A stretch of 64,000 bases of DNA from CBDBGD01 sp965205235 (GTDB taxonomy: Bacteria; Chloroflexota; Dehalococcoidia; Lucifugimonadales; UBA1127): positions 1 through 64,000 of the forward strand of contig CBDBGD010000004.1 of NCBI GenBank assembly GCA_965205235.1, read 5' to 3'. This document shows positions 26,421 to 36,014 of the stretch, in pieces; position 1 is the first letter of the stretch; each line of letters opens with the position of its first letter. The notes under the pieces were generated by a model, which was given only the letters and a program-made list of their open reading frames with translations, had not been told where the DNA came from and did no database searches. Both the position numbers and the translations under genes were made by a program.

Positions 26421-27055
26421 GCCTGCGTCCTCAACTGCTCCTCCAGCCCCTGACGCAGCTTGTGGATACCCAGCCGCATGCGCGTTTTGACGGTGCCCAG
26501 AGGGTGGCCCAGCTTCTGTGCGATCTCTCCTTGGGTGAGGCCGTGGTAGTAGGCCAGGACGAGCACCCTCCGCTGCTCCGGGGGGAGCTCCCGCAATGCC
26601 TGTCGAACGTAATGGCTCTCCTCCTGAAGGACCGCTGCGCTTTCCGGGCTCTCGCCCAGGGTGTCGGCGAAGGAGCGTTCCACCCTCTCGTCCATGGGAC
26701 CGTCCTGCTGAGTGCGTCGCCGCCGGGAGCGCAGGGCGTCCACGGCCCTATGGTGGGCGATGCTGAGAATCCAGGTAGCGAGGCGTCCTCGCTCTTTGCT
26801 GAAGGACGCTGCCCTTCTCCAGACGCTTAGAAAGACCTCCTGGGTTACCTCCTCCGCCGCTCCCGGGTCATGCAGCATGGTCAGGGCCAGGGAGTAGACC
26901 CGACGCCCGTACCGGTCGTACAGAGCCTCCAGGGCCACTTCGTCTCGGGCCACCACAAGGCCCACCAGTGCCTCATCTTCCAGGTGGGCGTACTCTACTC
27001 GCTGCTCCTCCTCGGAGTAAGGGCGGCGCTGGGGCTCTCGTGGAAACATACGCAT
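26417..27055 (-). CDS. ECF-family RNA polymerase sigma factor
   Basis: About 212 residues with region 2 (ALEALYDRYGRRVYSLALTM, then VTQEVFLSVWRRA) and region 4 (LRELPPEQRRVLVLAYYHGL, then LGHPLGTVKTRMRLGIHKL), the helix-turn-helix for the minus-35 element. The pairing with an RskA-type anti-sigma points to the SigK-like ECF group. The ATG at 27055 is used; the frame is open to 27190 but the extra residues look non-coding. No autoregulated ECF promoter was identified by eye. Confidence 0.92.
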   Translation of the reverse strand: MRMFPREPQRRPYSEEEQRVEYAHLEDEALVGLVVARDEVALEALYDRYGRRVYSLALTMLHDPGAAEEVTQEVFLSVWRRAASFSKERGRLATWILSIAHHRAVDALRSRRRRTQQDGPMDERVERSFADTLGESPESAAVLQEESHYVRQALRELPPEQRRVLVLAYYHGLTQGEIAQKLGHPLGTVKTRMRLGIHKLRQGLEEQLRTQA

Positions 27056-27222
27056 CTCTGCACGCCTTGGATTCCGCAGGCCGAGGTCGTACGCGCATTC
27101 TATCCCATGCCACTCGCAGGGACAACGCGGAGCAGGAGCGATGCGCGGAGTTGAGGGCGCGCAACGGTGCTGGTAGACTGGAGAGGGCACTGCCCTGGGG
27201 CAACCGCGCCTCCGTCTTGCAC

Positions 27223-27297
27223 TCCCCGATAGCTCAGCGGTAGAGCGGGCGGCTGTTAACCGCTAGGTCGCAGGTTCGAATCCTGCTCGGGGAGCCA
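27223..27297 (+). tRNA. tRNA-Asn (GTT)
   Basis: The acceptor stem TCCCCGA (27223-27229) pairs with TCGGGGA (27287-27293), followed by G and the encoded CCA (27295-27297). The D arm GCTCAGCGGTAGAGC, the anticodon arm with loop CTGTTAA (anticodon GTT at 27255-27257) and the T arm with GGTTCGAATCC are all in place. Confidence 0.97.
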
Positions 27298-27366
27298 CCT
27301 CACAGGCCCAGCAACTGAGGGTTATCCGGGCGACTCGACAGTCCCGCACTCCACCTGGAGAGAACG

Positions 27367-28281
27367 ATGAGCAGCTACGAGGCATTGCAGCGCCGCCTGG
27401 CAGCGGGGGAGACGATCCTGATGGACGGCGGCATGGGCTCAGAGTTCGAGAGGCGGGGGCTGACAAGCGCCACCACGTGGTCGGGCGGCCCTATGCTCAC
27501 CCATCCTGATCTGGTGAGGGACATCCATCAGGAGTACATAGAAGCCGGCGCTGAAATCATCATCACAAACACCTTCGCCACAGGACGCGACCACTTGGAA
27601 GAGGGCGGCCTGGAGCACAAGGTGGCCGAGGCCAACAGGCTGGGGATCGAAGCGGCAGTGCAGGCGAGGAGAAACGCCGGAGCGGAGAACTGGGTGGTCA
27701 TCGCGGCCTCCGTGTCGACGATGAAGCCCAAGGCGCACGCGGAAGTGCCGATGCCCTATGAGAAGGCCCTGGAGACCTACCGGGAGCAGTTGGGAGAGCT
27801 GGCAAAAGGCGGGCCGGACGTGGCTGTGGGCGAGATGCTGATCCGAATATCGGACACATTGGCGGTGATAGATGCGGCAGCGGAGCTGGGTCTCCCGGCG
27901 TGGGTCGGTCTCTCCCTGGCCAGAGACGGAGACGAGCTCTACCTGGGCATCCAGGGCAGGCATGGAGGCGAGACCCTGCAGGACGCCATGGACGCGATCG
28001 AGGGCAAGAACGTCGCCGCGGTCTTCGTCATGCACACGCAGGTGGACGACACTGGGCCCGGTCTGGAGGTCGTCAAGAGGAATTGGTCGGGAACACTCGG
28101 CGTCTACGCCCATTTCCCCGGCCACGGCGGCCCAAACCGGGAGACACATGCCCTGGACCCTCAGCAATACCTGGAGTACGCCAAGGGGTGGCACGAGCAG
28201 GGAGCGCGGATCATCGGAGGGTGCTGCGGCACGAGACCCGATCACATCCGAGCGCTCAGGGAGTGGCTGTCCGGCTCCTAG
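27367..28281 (+). CDS. Homocysteine S-methyltransferase family protein
   Basis: A 304-residue Hcy-binding-domain protein: MDGGMGSEFERRG at the N-terminus, IITNTFATGRDHL, and a C-terminal zinc motif GARIIGGCCGTRPDHIRAL (the Cys-Cys pair) with a third ligand expected upstream. Enzymes of this family transfer a methyl group from S-methylmethionine, betaine or another donor to homocysteine or a related thiol. Donor identity cannot be read. It is transcribed away from the tRNA-Asn gene. No frame problems. Confidence 0.85.
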   Translation: MSSYEALQRRLAAGETILMDGGMGSEFERRGLTSATTWSGGPMLTHPDLVRDIHQEYIEAGAEIIITNTFATGRDHLEEGGLEHKVAEANRLGIEAAVQARRNAGAENWVVIAASVSTMKPKAHAEVPMPYEKALETYREQLGELAKGGPDVAVGEMLIRISDTLAVIDAAAELGLPAWVGLSLARDGDELYLGIQGRHGGETLQDAMDAIEGKNVAAVFVMHTQVDDTGPGLEVVKRNWSGTLGVYAHFPGHGGPNRETHALDPQQYLEYAKGWHEQGARIIGGCCGTRPDHIRALREWLSGS

Positions 28282-28406
28282 CCTGCTCCCGAGACGGACG
28301 TACCCGACCTTCGGCCTCCCCCGACATGCCTCTTGCATGTTGGGAACGCGGGGTATAGCGTAGCCCTCACATTGCGTAGACCTGTCTTCGCCGCATCGGT
28401 GGGCCA

Positions 28407-29048
28407 ATGACGCGTTCCTGGCAGCCCGGGAATAGCGTGGTGCTTCGTGAGGTCTGGCGCGGCAAGGTCAAGTCCGGGAGGCCGTATACGGTCGTCGAAG
28501 ACTCCCGGGCACGATTGGTCTTGTACGCCGCGGCAGGGGTCCGTTGGATGAAACCCATCCAAGCCGATGGCACCCCTCTCAAGATGCGCGGGCCGTCTTG
28601 GACACTCCGTGAGGAGGTCTCGATCGAGGAGTCCGTGCGAATCATCACTCCCGGGTCTCGTCACAGCGTCATCCTCTTCTGGACAGCGGGGTTCCAGGAG
28701 TTCCTGCAGTGGTACGTGAACCTCGAGGAGCCGCTGATCCGCACGCCCATCGGCTTCGACTACCTGGACCAAATGCTCGACATTGTGGCGGCGGCAGACC
28801 TGTCAGGATGGACGTGGAAGGACGAGGACGAGCTTGAAGCAACGGTCGCACACGGCAGACTGTCCCGGGCGGAGGCGGACGCCATCAGGGCGGAGGGGAA
28901 GCGGGTCATAGCAGCGCTCACTGCGCGACGCCCCCCGTTCGGCGAGCCGTGGGACCGCTGGCGGCCCGATTCGTCTTGGCCGTCTGCCAGTCTGCCGCAA
29001 GGCTGGGACGACCTCGACAGGTATCCGCCCTACGAGAGCGGTTGCTAG
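28407..29048 (+). CDS. DUF402-family protein
   Basis: A 213-residue protein resembling DUF402 (FomD/nucleoside-diphosphatase-like). The core VWRGKVKSGRPYTVVEDS, WYVNLEEPLIRTPIGFDYLD and DIVAAADLSGWTWKDEDELE matches the family, in which the last block supplies metal-binding acidic residues. The C-terminal part (residues 140-213) contains a helical segment and a Pro/Trp-rich tail (PFGEPWDRWRPDSSWP). Homologues act on nucleotides or phosphonate intermediates, so a phosphatase role is inference. Confidence 0.75.
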   Translation: MTRSWQPGNSVVLREVWRGKVKSGRPYTVVEDSRARLVLYAAAGVRWMKPIQADGTPLKMRGPSWTLREEVSIEESVRIITPGSRHSVILFWTAGFQEFLQWYVNLEEPLIRTPIGFDYLDQMLDIVAAADLSGWTWKDEDELEATVAHGRLSRAEADAIRAEGKRVIAALTARRPPFGEPWDRWRPDSSWPSASLPQGWDDLDRYPPYESGC

Positions 29049-29423
29049 ACGATGGTCGGAATGGAACCCATCGCAGCCCGCCGAGGGACAGAAGCTGCCC
29101 AAGAAGTTCCGGAAGACCACAATTCTGACCGACTGTGACCGCCAACATCTGGGCTAGGCAGCCATCATGCTCGTGGTGGCGGACGAACTGGAGCGGCGGC
29201 TGCCCGCTGGCGATACGGTGGGGTCCGTAGTCATCGCTCCGGGCGGCAACGGGCTCACCGTTGCGACACCCGCCTGGACCGCGTGTCGGCGCCGGGACTT
29301 GCAACGACGATGGTGAGGTGGGTTCGGGCAACCCATCCTGACATATGCCGACTGAGCGTGCGCTTGTAGGGGCCACCATGGAGGGCGCAACTGCCCCCCC
29401 CCCCCCCCCCACCCCTGACGACG
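29049..29423. other. Gene-free stretch with a 17-base C tract
   Basis: No gene or named repeat is supported. The region contains a run of 17 consecutive C at 29394-29410 just downstream of the convergent arsM stop. Several short open frames exist but none shows a ribosome-binding site or recognisable sequence. Confidence 0.5.
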
Positions 29424-30242
29424 TCAGCTGTGGCCCGGCTTGACCGCCGTCACCATGATGCTGACGAGAGAGCGAGCCGCGGCGCGAACAGCCTCTTCAG
29501 GGATGCCCTGCTCATCGCGGAGGCCCTCAATAAGGCGCTCCTCGAAGCCAATATCGCACGGGTAGGGCGTCTCGCTCTCGATCCGGACCTCCGCGAAACC
29601 TGCCTCGGTCAACGAGGCCAGGTACGCCTCTTTGGTCACCACCGCCGAGATGCACGCGGCCTTCGCCACTTCCGTGTGGAGAAGCGCGTCAGGCAACGGG
29701 ACTGTCTGGATCGTGTCGGAGACGGAGACGCGGCCGCCCGGCCTAAGGACGCGCAGCGCCTCGCGGTAGACCTGCGTCCGGTTGGGCACAAGGTTGATAA
29801 CGCAGTTGGAGGTGACCAAGTCTACGCTGTCGTCGTCCACAGGCAGGGATTCGAGTTCTCCGAGGCGAAACTCGACGTTGCCGTATCCGCCGGAGGCGGC
29901 ATTTGCGGTGGCCCGGTTCACCATCTCCGGCGCCATGTCGACGCCGATGACGCGGCCGGACGGACCAACTGCCTGCGCCGCGAGGAAGCAGTCGATGCCG
30001 GCACCCGACCCGAGGTCGAGGACGACGTCACCCTTGCTCAGCGACGCCAGCGCAAGGGGGTTACCGCAGCCCAGGCCGAGGTTGGCGCCCCCCGGAAGGC
30101 TGGCCAGCTCCGCTTGCGAGTAGCCGATGCGCGCGGACACTTCGTCGGGACCGCAACCGACGCTGGAGCACGGAGCCGCGGCGTCCAGCGCGATCTTCCC
30201 GTATGCTCTTCTCACCGTGGCCTTCAGGTCACTGTTGTTCAT
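29424..30242 (-). CDS. arsM: Arsenite S-adenosylmethionine methyltransferase
   Basis: A 272-residue SAM-dependent methyltransferase. Motif I is VVLDLGSGAGIDCFLAA (about residues 73-89). Three conserved arsenic-binding cysteines are plausible: Cys59 in GLGCGNPLAL, Cys147 in SNCVINL and Cys197 in KAACISAV; the 50-residue spacing of the last two matches known ArsM enzymes. It converts arsenite to methylated arsenicals. No arsR repressor or other ars gene is adjacent, so its regulation is not evident. The ATG at 30242 starts the standard N-terminus. Confidence 0.88.
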   Translation of the reverse strand: MNNSDLKATVRRAYGKIALDAAAPCSSVGCGPDEVSARIGYSQAELASLPGGANLGLGCGNPLALASLSKGDVVLDLGSGAGIDCFLAAQAVGPSGRVIGVDMAPEMVNRATANAASGGYGNVEFRLGELESLPVDDDSVDLVTSNCVINLVPNRTQVYREALRVLRPGGRVSVSDTIQTVPLPDALLHTEVAKAACISAVVTKEAYLASLTEAGFAEVRIESETPYPCDIGFEERLIEGLRDEQGIPEEAVRAAARSLVSIMVTAVKPGHS

Positions 30243-30302
30243 CTTCTCCTCGCTGGCTGCACACGTTCCGGCGTGATGTGGTAGTATAGAGTAAAGGAAA
30301 AT

Positions 30303-31739
30303 ATGTTCAAGAAGCTCCTCTCACGTCTCGTCCCGGGACTCGAATCAGCGCCATCCAGGTCTCCCGACCCTTCCCTATCCCCCTCGATCCGTCGGCAGTT
30401 CCAGCAGTCCTCGAACGGCCATCACCCGCGGGGCCGCACGCCCGAAGCCGCCCACTCCGCCGATCCCTCCGACCACGCCAGCGCGCCGCAGCGACGACGC
30501 AGGCGAAGGCGGCGAAAGCCCTCCGGCGAGGTCGCGGGGCCCGCACGCATCGACAGCGTGACTGGACCACAACCGCGTGATAAAGCATTCGGGACTGTCA
30601 TGGTATCGGCGCCAGTGTCCAGAGCCCTCGCCGAGATGGACTACACGTCTCCCACCCCCATCCAGGAGGCCGTCATTGGGCCAATGCTGGGCGGTGGAGA
30701 CCTGGTGGGGCAGGCGCAGACGGGCACGGGCAAGACGGCCGGTTTCGGTATCCCGCTGGCAGAGCAGGTGGACGGCGCGGACGGCTACGTGCAGGCAATC
30801 GTCTTGGTGCCCACGCGGGAGCTGGCCCGACAGGTAACCGGCGAGGTGGAACGGATCGTCCGCTACCGTGACATCCAACTGGCCGCCGTGTACGGCGGCG
30901 CGCCGATGGCGACGCAGATCAAGAAGCTGGAAGCGGGCGCTCAGATCGTCGTCGGCACGCCGGGCCGGGTGATCGACCTTCTCGACCGCGGCATTCTGCG
31001 CATCGACCGGGTCAAGACCGTCATCCTGGACGAGGCGGACCAGATGCTCGACATCGGTTTCCTGCCCGACATCCGTCGCATCCTGCGTCGGACGCCGCGG
31101 GAGCGCCAGACCGCGCTCTTCACCGCCACGGTCCCGATGATGATCCGACGCCTGATCTACTCGCACCTGCGCGATCCGGAGTGGATCCGCGTGGGCAACG
31201 AGTCGGAGCCGGTGGAGACGGTGCGCCAGATGTACTGCGAGGTGGAGCAGCGGGACAAGCTCAGCGCGATGATAGAGATGCTCGATTCGATCGATGACGG
31301 GGAACAGACCCTGGTATTCCGGCGCACGAAGGACGACGTGGACTGGCTGGTGCGGGCGCTTAAACGCAAGGGCGTTGCGGTGGAAGCGATCCACGGCGGT
31401 CTGCCCCAGGGCGAGCGCAACGCGGTCATGCAGGCGTTCCGCGACGGGAAGCTGAACCTCCTGGTCTCGACCAACCTGACCTCCCGAGGCATCGACGTTC
31501 CGGCAGTCGCACACGTTATCAACTACGACATCCCCGAGCAGGTGGAAGAGTACGTCCATCGCATCGGCCGCACAGCTCGGATGGGCCGCGAGGGTACTGC
31601 GATGACGTTCGTGAGCGAGTGGGACTTCGACTTCTTCGACGCGATCCAGGAGCACGTTGGCGAGGAGAACCTCTCCCAGGTCCGCCTCGCGATGTACACA
31701 CGACCGTCGCAGGGCAACGGGGCCACGGACAAGGCATAG
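30303..31739 (+). CDS. DEAD-box RNA helicase
   Basis: A 478-residue helicase. The first 75 residues are a variable, Arg-rich tail (a run of arginines in APQRRRRRRRRKPSG). The core then shows SPTPIQEAVI (Q motif), AQTGTGKT (Walker A), VLVPTRELARQ (Ia), VGTPGRVIDLL (Ib), DEAD (about residue 240), FTATVP (motif III, with Thr in place of Ser), STNLTSRGID (motif V) and HRIGRTARMGREG (motif VI). The basic N-terminus probably aids RNA binding. Such enzymes remodel ribosomes or mRNA and are often cold-induced. It is divergent from arsM. Confidence 0.92.
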   Translation: MFKKLLSRLVPGLESAPSRSPDPSLSPSIRRQFQQSSNGHHPRGRTPEAAHSADPSDHASAPQRRRRRRRRKPSGEVAGPARIDSVTGPQPRDKAFGTVMVSAPVSRALAEMDYTSPTPIQEAVIGPMLGGGDLVGQAQTGTGKTAGFGIPLAEQVDGADGYVQAIVLVPTRELARQVTGEVERIVRYRDIQLAAVYGGAPMATQIKKLEAGAQIVVGTPGRVIDLLDRGILRIDRVKTVILDEADQMLDIGFLPDIRRILRRTPRERQTALFTATVPMMIRRLIYSHLRDPEWIRVGNESEPVETVRQMYCEVEQRDKLSAMIEMLDSIDDGEQTLVFRRTKDDVDWLVRALKRKGVAVEAIHGGLPQGERNAVMQAFRDGKLNLLVSTNLTSRGIDVPAVAHVINYDIPEQVEEYVHRIGRTARMGREGTAMTFVSEWDFDFFDAIQEHVGEENLSQVRLAMYTRPSQGNGATDKA

Positions 31740-31754
31740 CCAGCCGCTACAGCG

Positions 31755-33734
31755 CTATCGAGCCTGCAGCGCCTCCAGCTTGCTATCGATGCTCTCCGCC
31801 TCCACCGACAGCCGCTCCCACTCCTCCCAGAGGGAACCCGCCTCCTCCTTGAGCACTCGGTACCGCTCGCCTGCAGATGCGAGCTGGGCGGGGCCCTCGA
31901 ACTCGCCGGGGCGCGAGAACATGGTCTCCAGCTCCGCCATGTGGGCCTCGCAGCCGGAAAGGGAGACGTTTATCTCCTCTATACGTCTCGCAAGCCTGCG
32001 AGCCTCTCTCGCAAGTGACCGGCGCTCCTCCTCCTCGGCACTGCGACGCCCTGAACGTTGCTTTCCGGCGTTCTGCTCCGGCGCTCCAGCAGTCGCGCCA
32101 TTAGACGCCGGACCGGCGGCGCCGTGACGGGCCTCGGTCTGCTTTCGGTACAGGTACGCGTCGTAGCCGCCGGGGAAGACCCTGGGGCGTCCGGCGTCGA
32201 TCTCCACGATCTTGTTTGCCACCTGGCGTATGAGCGTGCGGTCGTGGGTGATGAGGCAGATCGTGCCGTGGTAGCCGCCAAGAGCGTCCGCGAGCACCTC
32301 CCTGGAAGCGATGTCCAAGTGGTTGGTCGGCTCGTCCATGAGGAGGAGGTTGCTGGGCTGGAGGAGCAGCTTGGCCAGGGCCACCCGCGCCTTCTCCCCG
32401 CCTGACAGCACGGATATGGGCTTGCGGACGTCGTCGCCGGTGAACAGGAAGCCTCCCAGGGTTGTGCGAAGGCTCTGCTCCGTCTCACACGGCGCCGCCT
32501 GTTGCAGCTCCGCGATGACCGTGTTGGCCGGGTTGAGGAGCTCGATGACGTGCTGCGCGTAGTAGGCCGGCGTCACGTTGTGGCCCAGCCTCCGCTCCCC
32601 CGCGTCGGGGGACAGCACCCCTGCCAGCAGCTTCAGCATGGTGGTCTTGCCGGCGCCGTTGGGCCCCACCAGGACGACGCGGTCGCCCCGTGACAACGTC
32701 AGGTCCATGCCGCGGTAGACCGTGTTGTCGCCGTAGGATTTGCTCACGTTGGCCAGGGATATGACCTCGGCGCCGCTGCGTGGAGGCGCAGGGAAGGCAA
32801 AGCGGACCTTCTTGGTCATCCGCGGCAGCTCAATGGTCTCCACCTTGCTGAGCTGCTTCAAGCGGCTCTGCACTTGGCTGGCCTTGGTCGCCTTGGCCCG
32901 AAAGCGCTCCACGAACCGCATCTGCCGCTTCATCTCGCGCTGCTGCCTGGCCGCGGCCGCCTCCTTGATCTTCAGAGAGCGCTCACGAGCGACCAGGTAC
33001 TCGTCGTAGTTGCCCCGCATCAGGACAACCTCGTCCGCCTCGATGGCCAGTACCCTGGTTGCGACCTGGTTGAGGAACGCCCGGTCGTGGGAGGTTATGA
33101 TCACCCCGCCCTGGAAGGAGGACAGGTACCTCTCGAACCACAGGTTGGCCTCCAGATCAAGGTGGTTGGTCGGCTCGTCCAAGAGCAGGAGTTCCGGGTC
33201 TCTGAACAGCAGCCGTGCCAGTCCCGCCCGCATGGCCCAGCCGCCGCTGAACTCGCCCATGGGCCGGAGAAAGTCCCGCTCCTTGAAGCCCAGGCCCGAC
33301 AGGATCGCCTTAGCCTCGTGGTCTCGGTCGCCGCCGCCTGCGGCCTCGAGCTCCGCCTCCAGCCGCCCCAGGCGCTGCATCAGCCCGGCCTGCACCTCCG
33401 GATCGGGCTCGGTCGAGAGGGCCTCCCACGCGGCGGCAACCTTCTTCGTGAGGTCGGTGGCGTCGGGGCTGGCATCCAGCACCTCCTCGAGGAGCGGCTT
33501 GCCGGTGAACAGCGCAGGCTCCTGCTTCAGGTAGCCCAGCAAGACGTCGCGCTGCCTGGATATGCTCCCGGAGTCCGGCGAGGCGTCGCCCGACAGGATG
33601 TCCATCAGCGTGGTTTTCCCGGAGCCGTTGGGGCCTATGAGTGCGATGCGCTCTCCCGCGGCAACGACGAAGTTGAGGCCGCTGAACAGCGTCCTGCTCG
33701 GGTAGGCTTTGCTGATGTTGGAGACGAACAGCAT
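31755..33734 (-). CDS. ABC-F family ATPase
   Basis: A 659-residue soluble protein with two ABC cassettes and no membrane domain. Cassette 1 has GPNGSGKTT near residue 36 and the signature EFSGGWAMRAGLARLL; cassette 2 has GPNGAGKTT near residue 360 and LSGGEKARVALAKLL. Between them is the ABC-F interdomain linker (ERSLKIKEAAAARQQREMKR). The C-terminal ~90 residues are predicted coiled coil (GSLWEEWERLSVEAESID). ABC-F proteins such as EttA or Uup act on the ribosome; which branch this belongs to is not clear. It is convergent with the DEAD helicase. Confidence 0.92.
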   Translation of the reverse strand: MLFVSNISKAYPSRTLFSGLNFVVAAGERIALIGPNGSGKTTLMDILSGDASPDSGSISRQRDVLLGYLKQEPALFTGKPLLEEVLDASPDATDLTKKVAAAWEALSTEPDPEVQAGLMQRLGRLEAELEAAGGGDRDHEAKAILSGLGFKERDFLRPMGEFSGGWAMRAGLARLLFRDPELLLLDEPTNHLDLEANLWFERYLSSFQGGVIITSHDRAFLNQVATRVLAIEADEVVLMRGNYDEYLVARERSLKIKEAAAARQQREMKRQMRFVERFRAKATKASQVQSRLKQLSKVETIELPRMTKKVRFAFPAPPRSGAEVISLANVSKSYGDNTVYRGMDLTLSRGDRVVLVGPNGAGKTTMLKLLAGVLSPDAGERRLGHNVTPAYYAQHVIELLNPANTVIAELQQAAPCETEQSLRTTLGGFLFTGDDVRKPISVLSGGEKARVALAKLLLQPSNLLLMDEPTNHLDIASREVLADALGGYHGTICLITHDRTLIRQVANKIVEIDAGRPRVFPGGYDAYLYRKQTEARHGAAGPASNGATAGAPEQNAGKQRSGRRSAEEEERRSLAREARRLARRIEEINVSLSGCEAHMAELETMFSRPGEFEGPAQLASAGERYRVLKEEAGSLWEEWERLSVEAESIDSKLEALQAR

Positions 33735-33765
33735 TTCCCGGGACCGGCCCCAGGGAACCCCGGCA

Positions 33766-34674
33766 CTAGGTGAGGCCCGGCCAGTCTCCTCCTACGGCGT
33801 CGAAGCGGCGGTGGAGCTCCTCCACGACCTCGGCGGGAATGGGCAGGTCTCTCTCGATCATCTCCACGTTGGCCCGGAGGTGGGCCGGGTTGTGCGTGCC
33901 CGCGATCGCCGTATCGACCTCGTCGTGCGCGAGGAGGAAGCCCACGGTGACCAGGAACGGGTCGTCTGGGGCGCCGGGGATCGGCCCCATCTCCATCATG
34001 GCCTGGGCACGGCGGAAGTACTCGTCGGCGTAGGGATAAGGACTGCTGGTCCGCCCCCACACGCCGTTGCCGACGGGCCTCTTGATGATGATGCCCATCC
34101 CGGAGGCGCGAGCAGCCCCGAAAAGCTCCCTGCGGGCGCTCTGGTCCACCAGGTTGAAGCTGGTCTGGAGCGTGTCGAATATCCCGCTCCTGGCAGCCCA
34201 CAGGGCTGCCTCGTTGTCCCCGCTGTAGCCGATGAACCGGGTCTTGCCCTGCTCGCGCGCCTTGATGATGGCCTCTATGACCTCCCCGCGCTCCAGGATG
34301 TCGAGACCGCACGAGTGAAGCTGGAGGACATCCAGGTAGTCGGTCTTGAGCCGCCTGAGGCTGCGGTCCACGCCCTCGGCGATGAGGCCGGCCGTCCACG
34401 ACGCGGCGTCCTTCTCGGAGGCGTTGCCGCACTTGGACGCCAGGAAGAACTCATCCCTGCGATGGGACACGGCGGCGCCGATCAGCGCCTCCGTCGATGC
34501 GTAGCTCGGGGCCGTGTCCAGGAAGTTGATGCCTATGTCCAGGGCCAGGTTGAGCACGTGTGCGGCCTCCGGGGTCTCCCTCCCGCGCAGCTCCTGGCGG
34601 GATATCTCCGCGAGCCCAAGACCCAGCCGGCTCACCTCGATGCCCGTTCTGCCGAGTGTTCTCTTCTCCATCAT
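33766..34674 (-). CDS. Aldo/keto reductase family protein
   Basis: A 302-residue AKR of the yeast-aryl-alcohol/YajO-like type. It begins KRTLGRTGIEVSRLGLG; the catalytic tetrad is readable as Asp in INFLDTAPSYAST, the adjacent Tyr, Lys in LASKCGN and His in LDVLQLHSCG. NAD(P)H binding is expected at the C-terminus (VDTAIAGTHNPAHLRAN). Substrate unknown. It lies directly upstream of the ABC-F gene on the same strand. Confidence 0.88.
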   Translation of the reverse strand: MMEKRTLGRTGIEVSRLGLGLAEISRQELRGRETPEAAHVLNLALDIGINFLDTAPSYASTEALIGAAVSHRRDEFFLASKCGNASEKDAASWTAGLIAEGVDRSLRRLKTDYLDVLQLHSCGLDILERGEVIEAIIKAREQGKTRFIGYSGDNEAALWAARSGIFDTLQTSFNLVDQSARRELFGAARASGMGIIIKRPVGNGVWGRTSSPYPYADEYFRRAQAMMEMGPIPGAPDDPFLVTVGFLLAHDEVDTAIAGTHNPAHLRANVEMIERDLPIPAEVVEELHRRFDAVGGDWPGLT

Positions 34675-34735
34675 CGCCTCCCCATCGTACGACCGTGGCT
34701 CATTCTAGCTATGCGGGAGCAAGGCGGCAAACCGC

Positions 34736-35296
34736 CTAGCCGAAGCTTGGCTTGGTGACCATCAAGTAGAGCGAACAGACCGGCAGCGCTATCGCAACGG
34801 CCCCCCAGACGTACCACCTGCGGAGCGCCGAGAAGAACTCCGACGGCGGCGCATCCGGGTGGTCGGACGGGTCCGAGAGGACGGCCATGCGGTGCTGCAC
34901 GGGGATGAGCATGCCCACCCAGATGGCGCCGGATGCGGTGAACAGCGCGAGGGCCAGGGATATCCAGGAGAGCTGGTGGAACGCATCGAAGCCGCCCCAA
35001 CGGTCGAGCACCATGGCAAAGCCGTTCATCAGAATGAGGAGTACCCCGGGCAGGGTGAACAGCAGGTCGGCACGGAGCACGGCCTTGGCGGAGAAGTGGA
35101 TGACGCTGACGCTTCGCGTGCGCTCGGCCATCAGCATCCACGCGGCGGTGACGATGATGTTGCCCAGAAACACCACCGCTCCGGCAATGTGGAAGAACGT
35201 GTGCCATCGGTACGGGTACAGGGGCACAGACGCCGCCACCACGACAGCCACGAGGATGCCGTATACCAACCATTCATTCCGACCAATGTATCGCAC
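34736..35296 (-). CDS. DUF2269-family integral membrane protein
   Basis: About 186 residues with four hydrophobic helices: YGILVAVVVAASVPLYP, FFHIAGAVVFLGNIIVTAAW, LPGVLLILMNGFAMVLDRW with LALALFTASGAIWVGMLIP, and a C-terminal AVAIALPVCSLYLMV. HIAGAVVFLGNII is typical of DUF2269, a small predicted membrane family of unknown role. The open frame extends to 35386, but the GTG at 35296 has GGAGGCTGAC upstream and gives a hydrophobic start, so I use it. Confidence 0.75.
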   Translation of the reverse strand: MRYIGRNEWLVYGILVAVVVAASVPLYPYRWHTFFHIAGAVVFLGNIIVTAAWMLMAERTRSVSVIHFSAKAVLRADLLFTLPGVLLILMNGFAMVLDRWGGFDAFHQLSWISLALALFTASGAIWVGMLIPVQHRMAVLSDPSDHPDAPPSEFFSALRRWYVWGAVAIALPVCSLYLMVTKPSFG

Positions 35297-35400
35297 GTCA
35301 GCCTCCACGTTGCTCGCGGTGAACCCGTGCTCTATGATACCGCCCGCCTGAGGCCGCAGCGAGACAGCGGAGGCCCCACAACCCACTCGGACGGTGACCC

Positions 35401-35922
35401 ATGGCCGGACGACCCCGGTTCACCATACGCCCCGCCACGGCGGAGGACGCGCCCCTCCTGCTGGCCTTCATCCGCGGCATAGCGGAGTACGAGCTTCTGA
35501 CGCACCAGGTGACGGCGACGGAGGAGGGCCTCCGGGCGTCGCTGTTCGGCGACGAGCCCGCGGCGGAGGCGCTGCTGGCCTTCGCAGACGGCGAGCCCGC
35601 GGGGTTCGCCGTGTACTTCCACAGCTACTCCACGTTCCTCGGCCGCCCGGGCATGCACCTGGAGGACCTCTACGTCTCGCCCGAACACCGCCGCCGCGGC
35701 TTGGGCGCGTTGCTGCTGCGACGCGTGGCAGCCATCGCTGTGGAGCGCGGCTGCGGCCGCTTCGAGTGGCTGGCCCTGGACTGGAACACAGACGCCCACC
35801 GCTTCTACGAGGGTCTGGGCGCGGAGATGCTCTCCGAGTGGCGCCTCTTCCGCATCCACGGCGATGCGCTCCGGCGGCTTGCGAATGGCGGGCAGGAAGA
35901 AACCCGCAACGAATTTCGTTGA
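35401..35922 (+). CDS. GNAT-family N-acetyltransferase
   Basis: A 173-residue acetyltransferase. N-terminal block RFTIRPATAEDAPLLLAFI, motif A LYVSPEHRRRGLGALLLRRV (acetyl-CoA loop) and a C-terminal LDWNTDAHRFYEGLGAEM are typical of the diamine/spermidine acetyltransferase-like subgroup (SSAT type). Substrate specificity is not certain. It is divergent from the DUF2269 gene and about 90 bases upstream of thrC on the same strand. Confidence 0.88.
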   Translation: MAGRPRFTIRPATAEDAPLLLAFIRGIAEYELLTHQVTATEEGLRASLFGDEPAAEALLAFADGEPAGFAVYFHSYSTFLGRPGMHLEDLYVSPEHRRRGLGALLLRRVAAIAVERGCGRFEWLALDWNTDAHRFYEGLGAEMLSEWRLFRIHGDALRRLANGGQEETRNEFR

Positions 35923-36014
35923 CAAGGCAAGTACCCCTTGCTACCATCTACGCTCCGGCGAAGCGCCCCCTCCGCCCGGACGGGAAGCCGCCGACAGGGT
36001 TGGAGGGACCGCGA

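Noticed and set aside
28316..28345. Terminator after the homocysteine methyltransferase gene
   Set aside because: A hairpin (GACATGC with GCATGTT) exists but no T tract follows on the plus strand.
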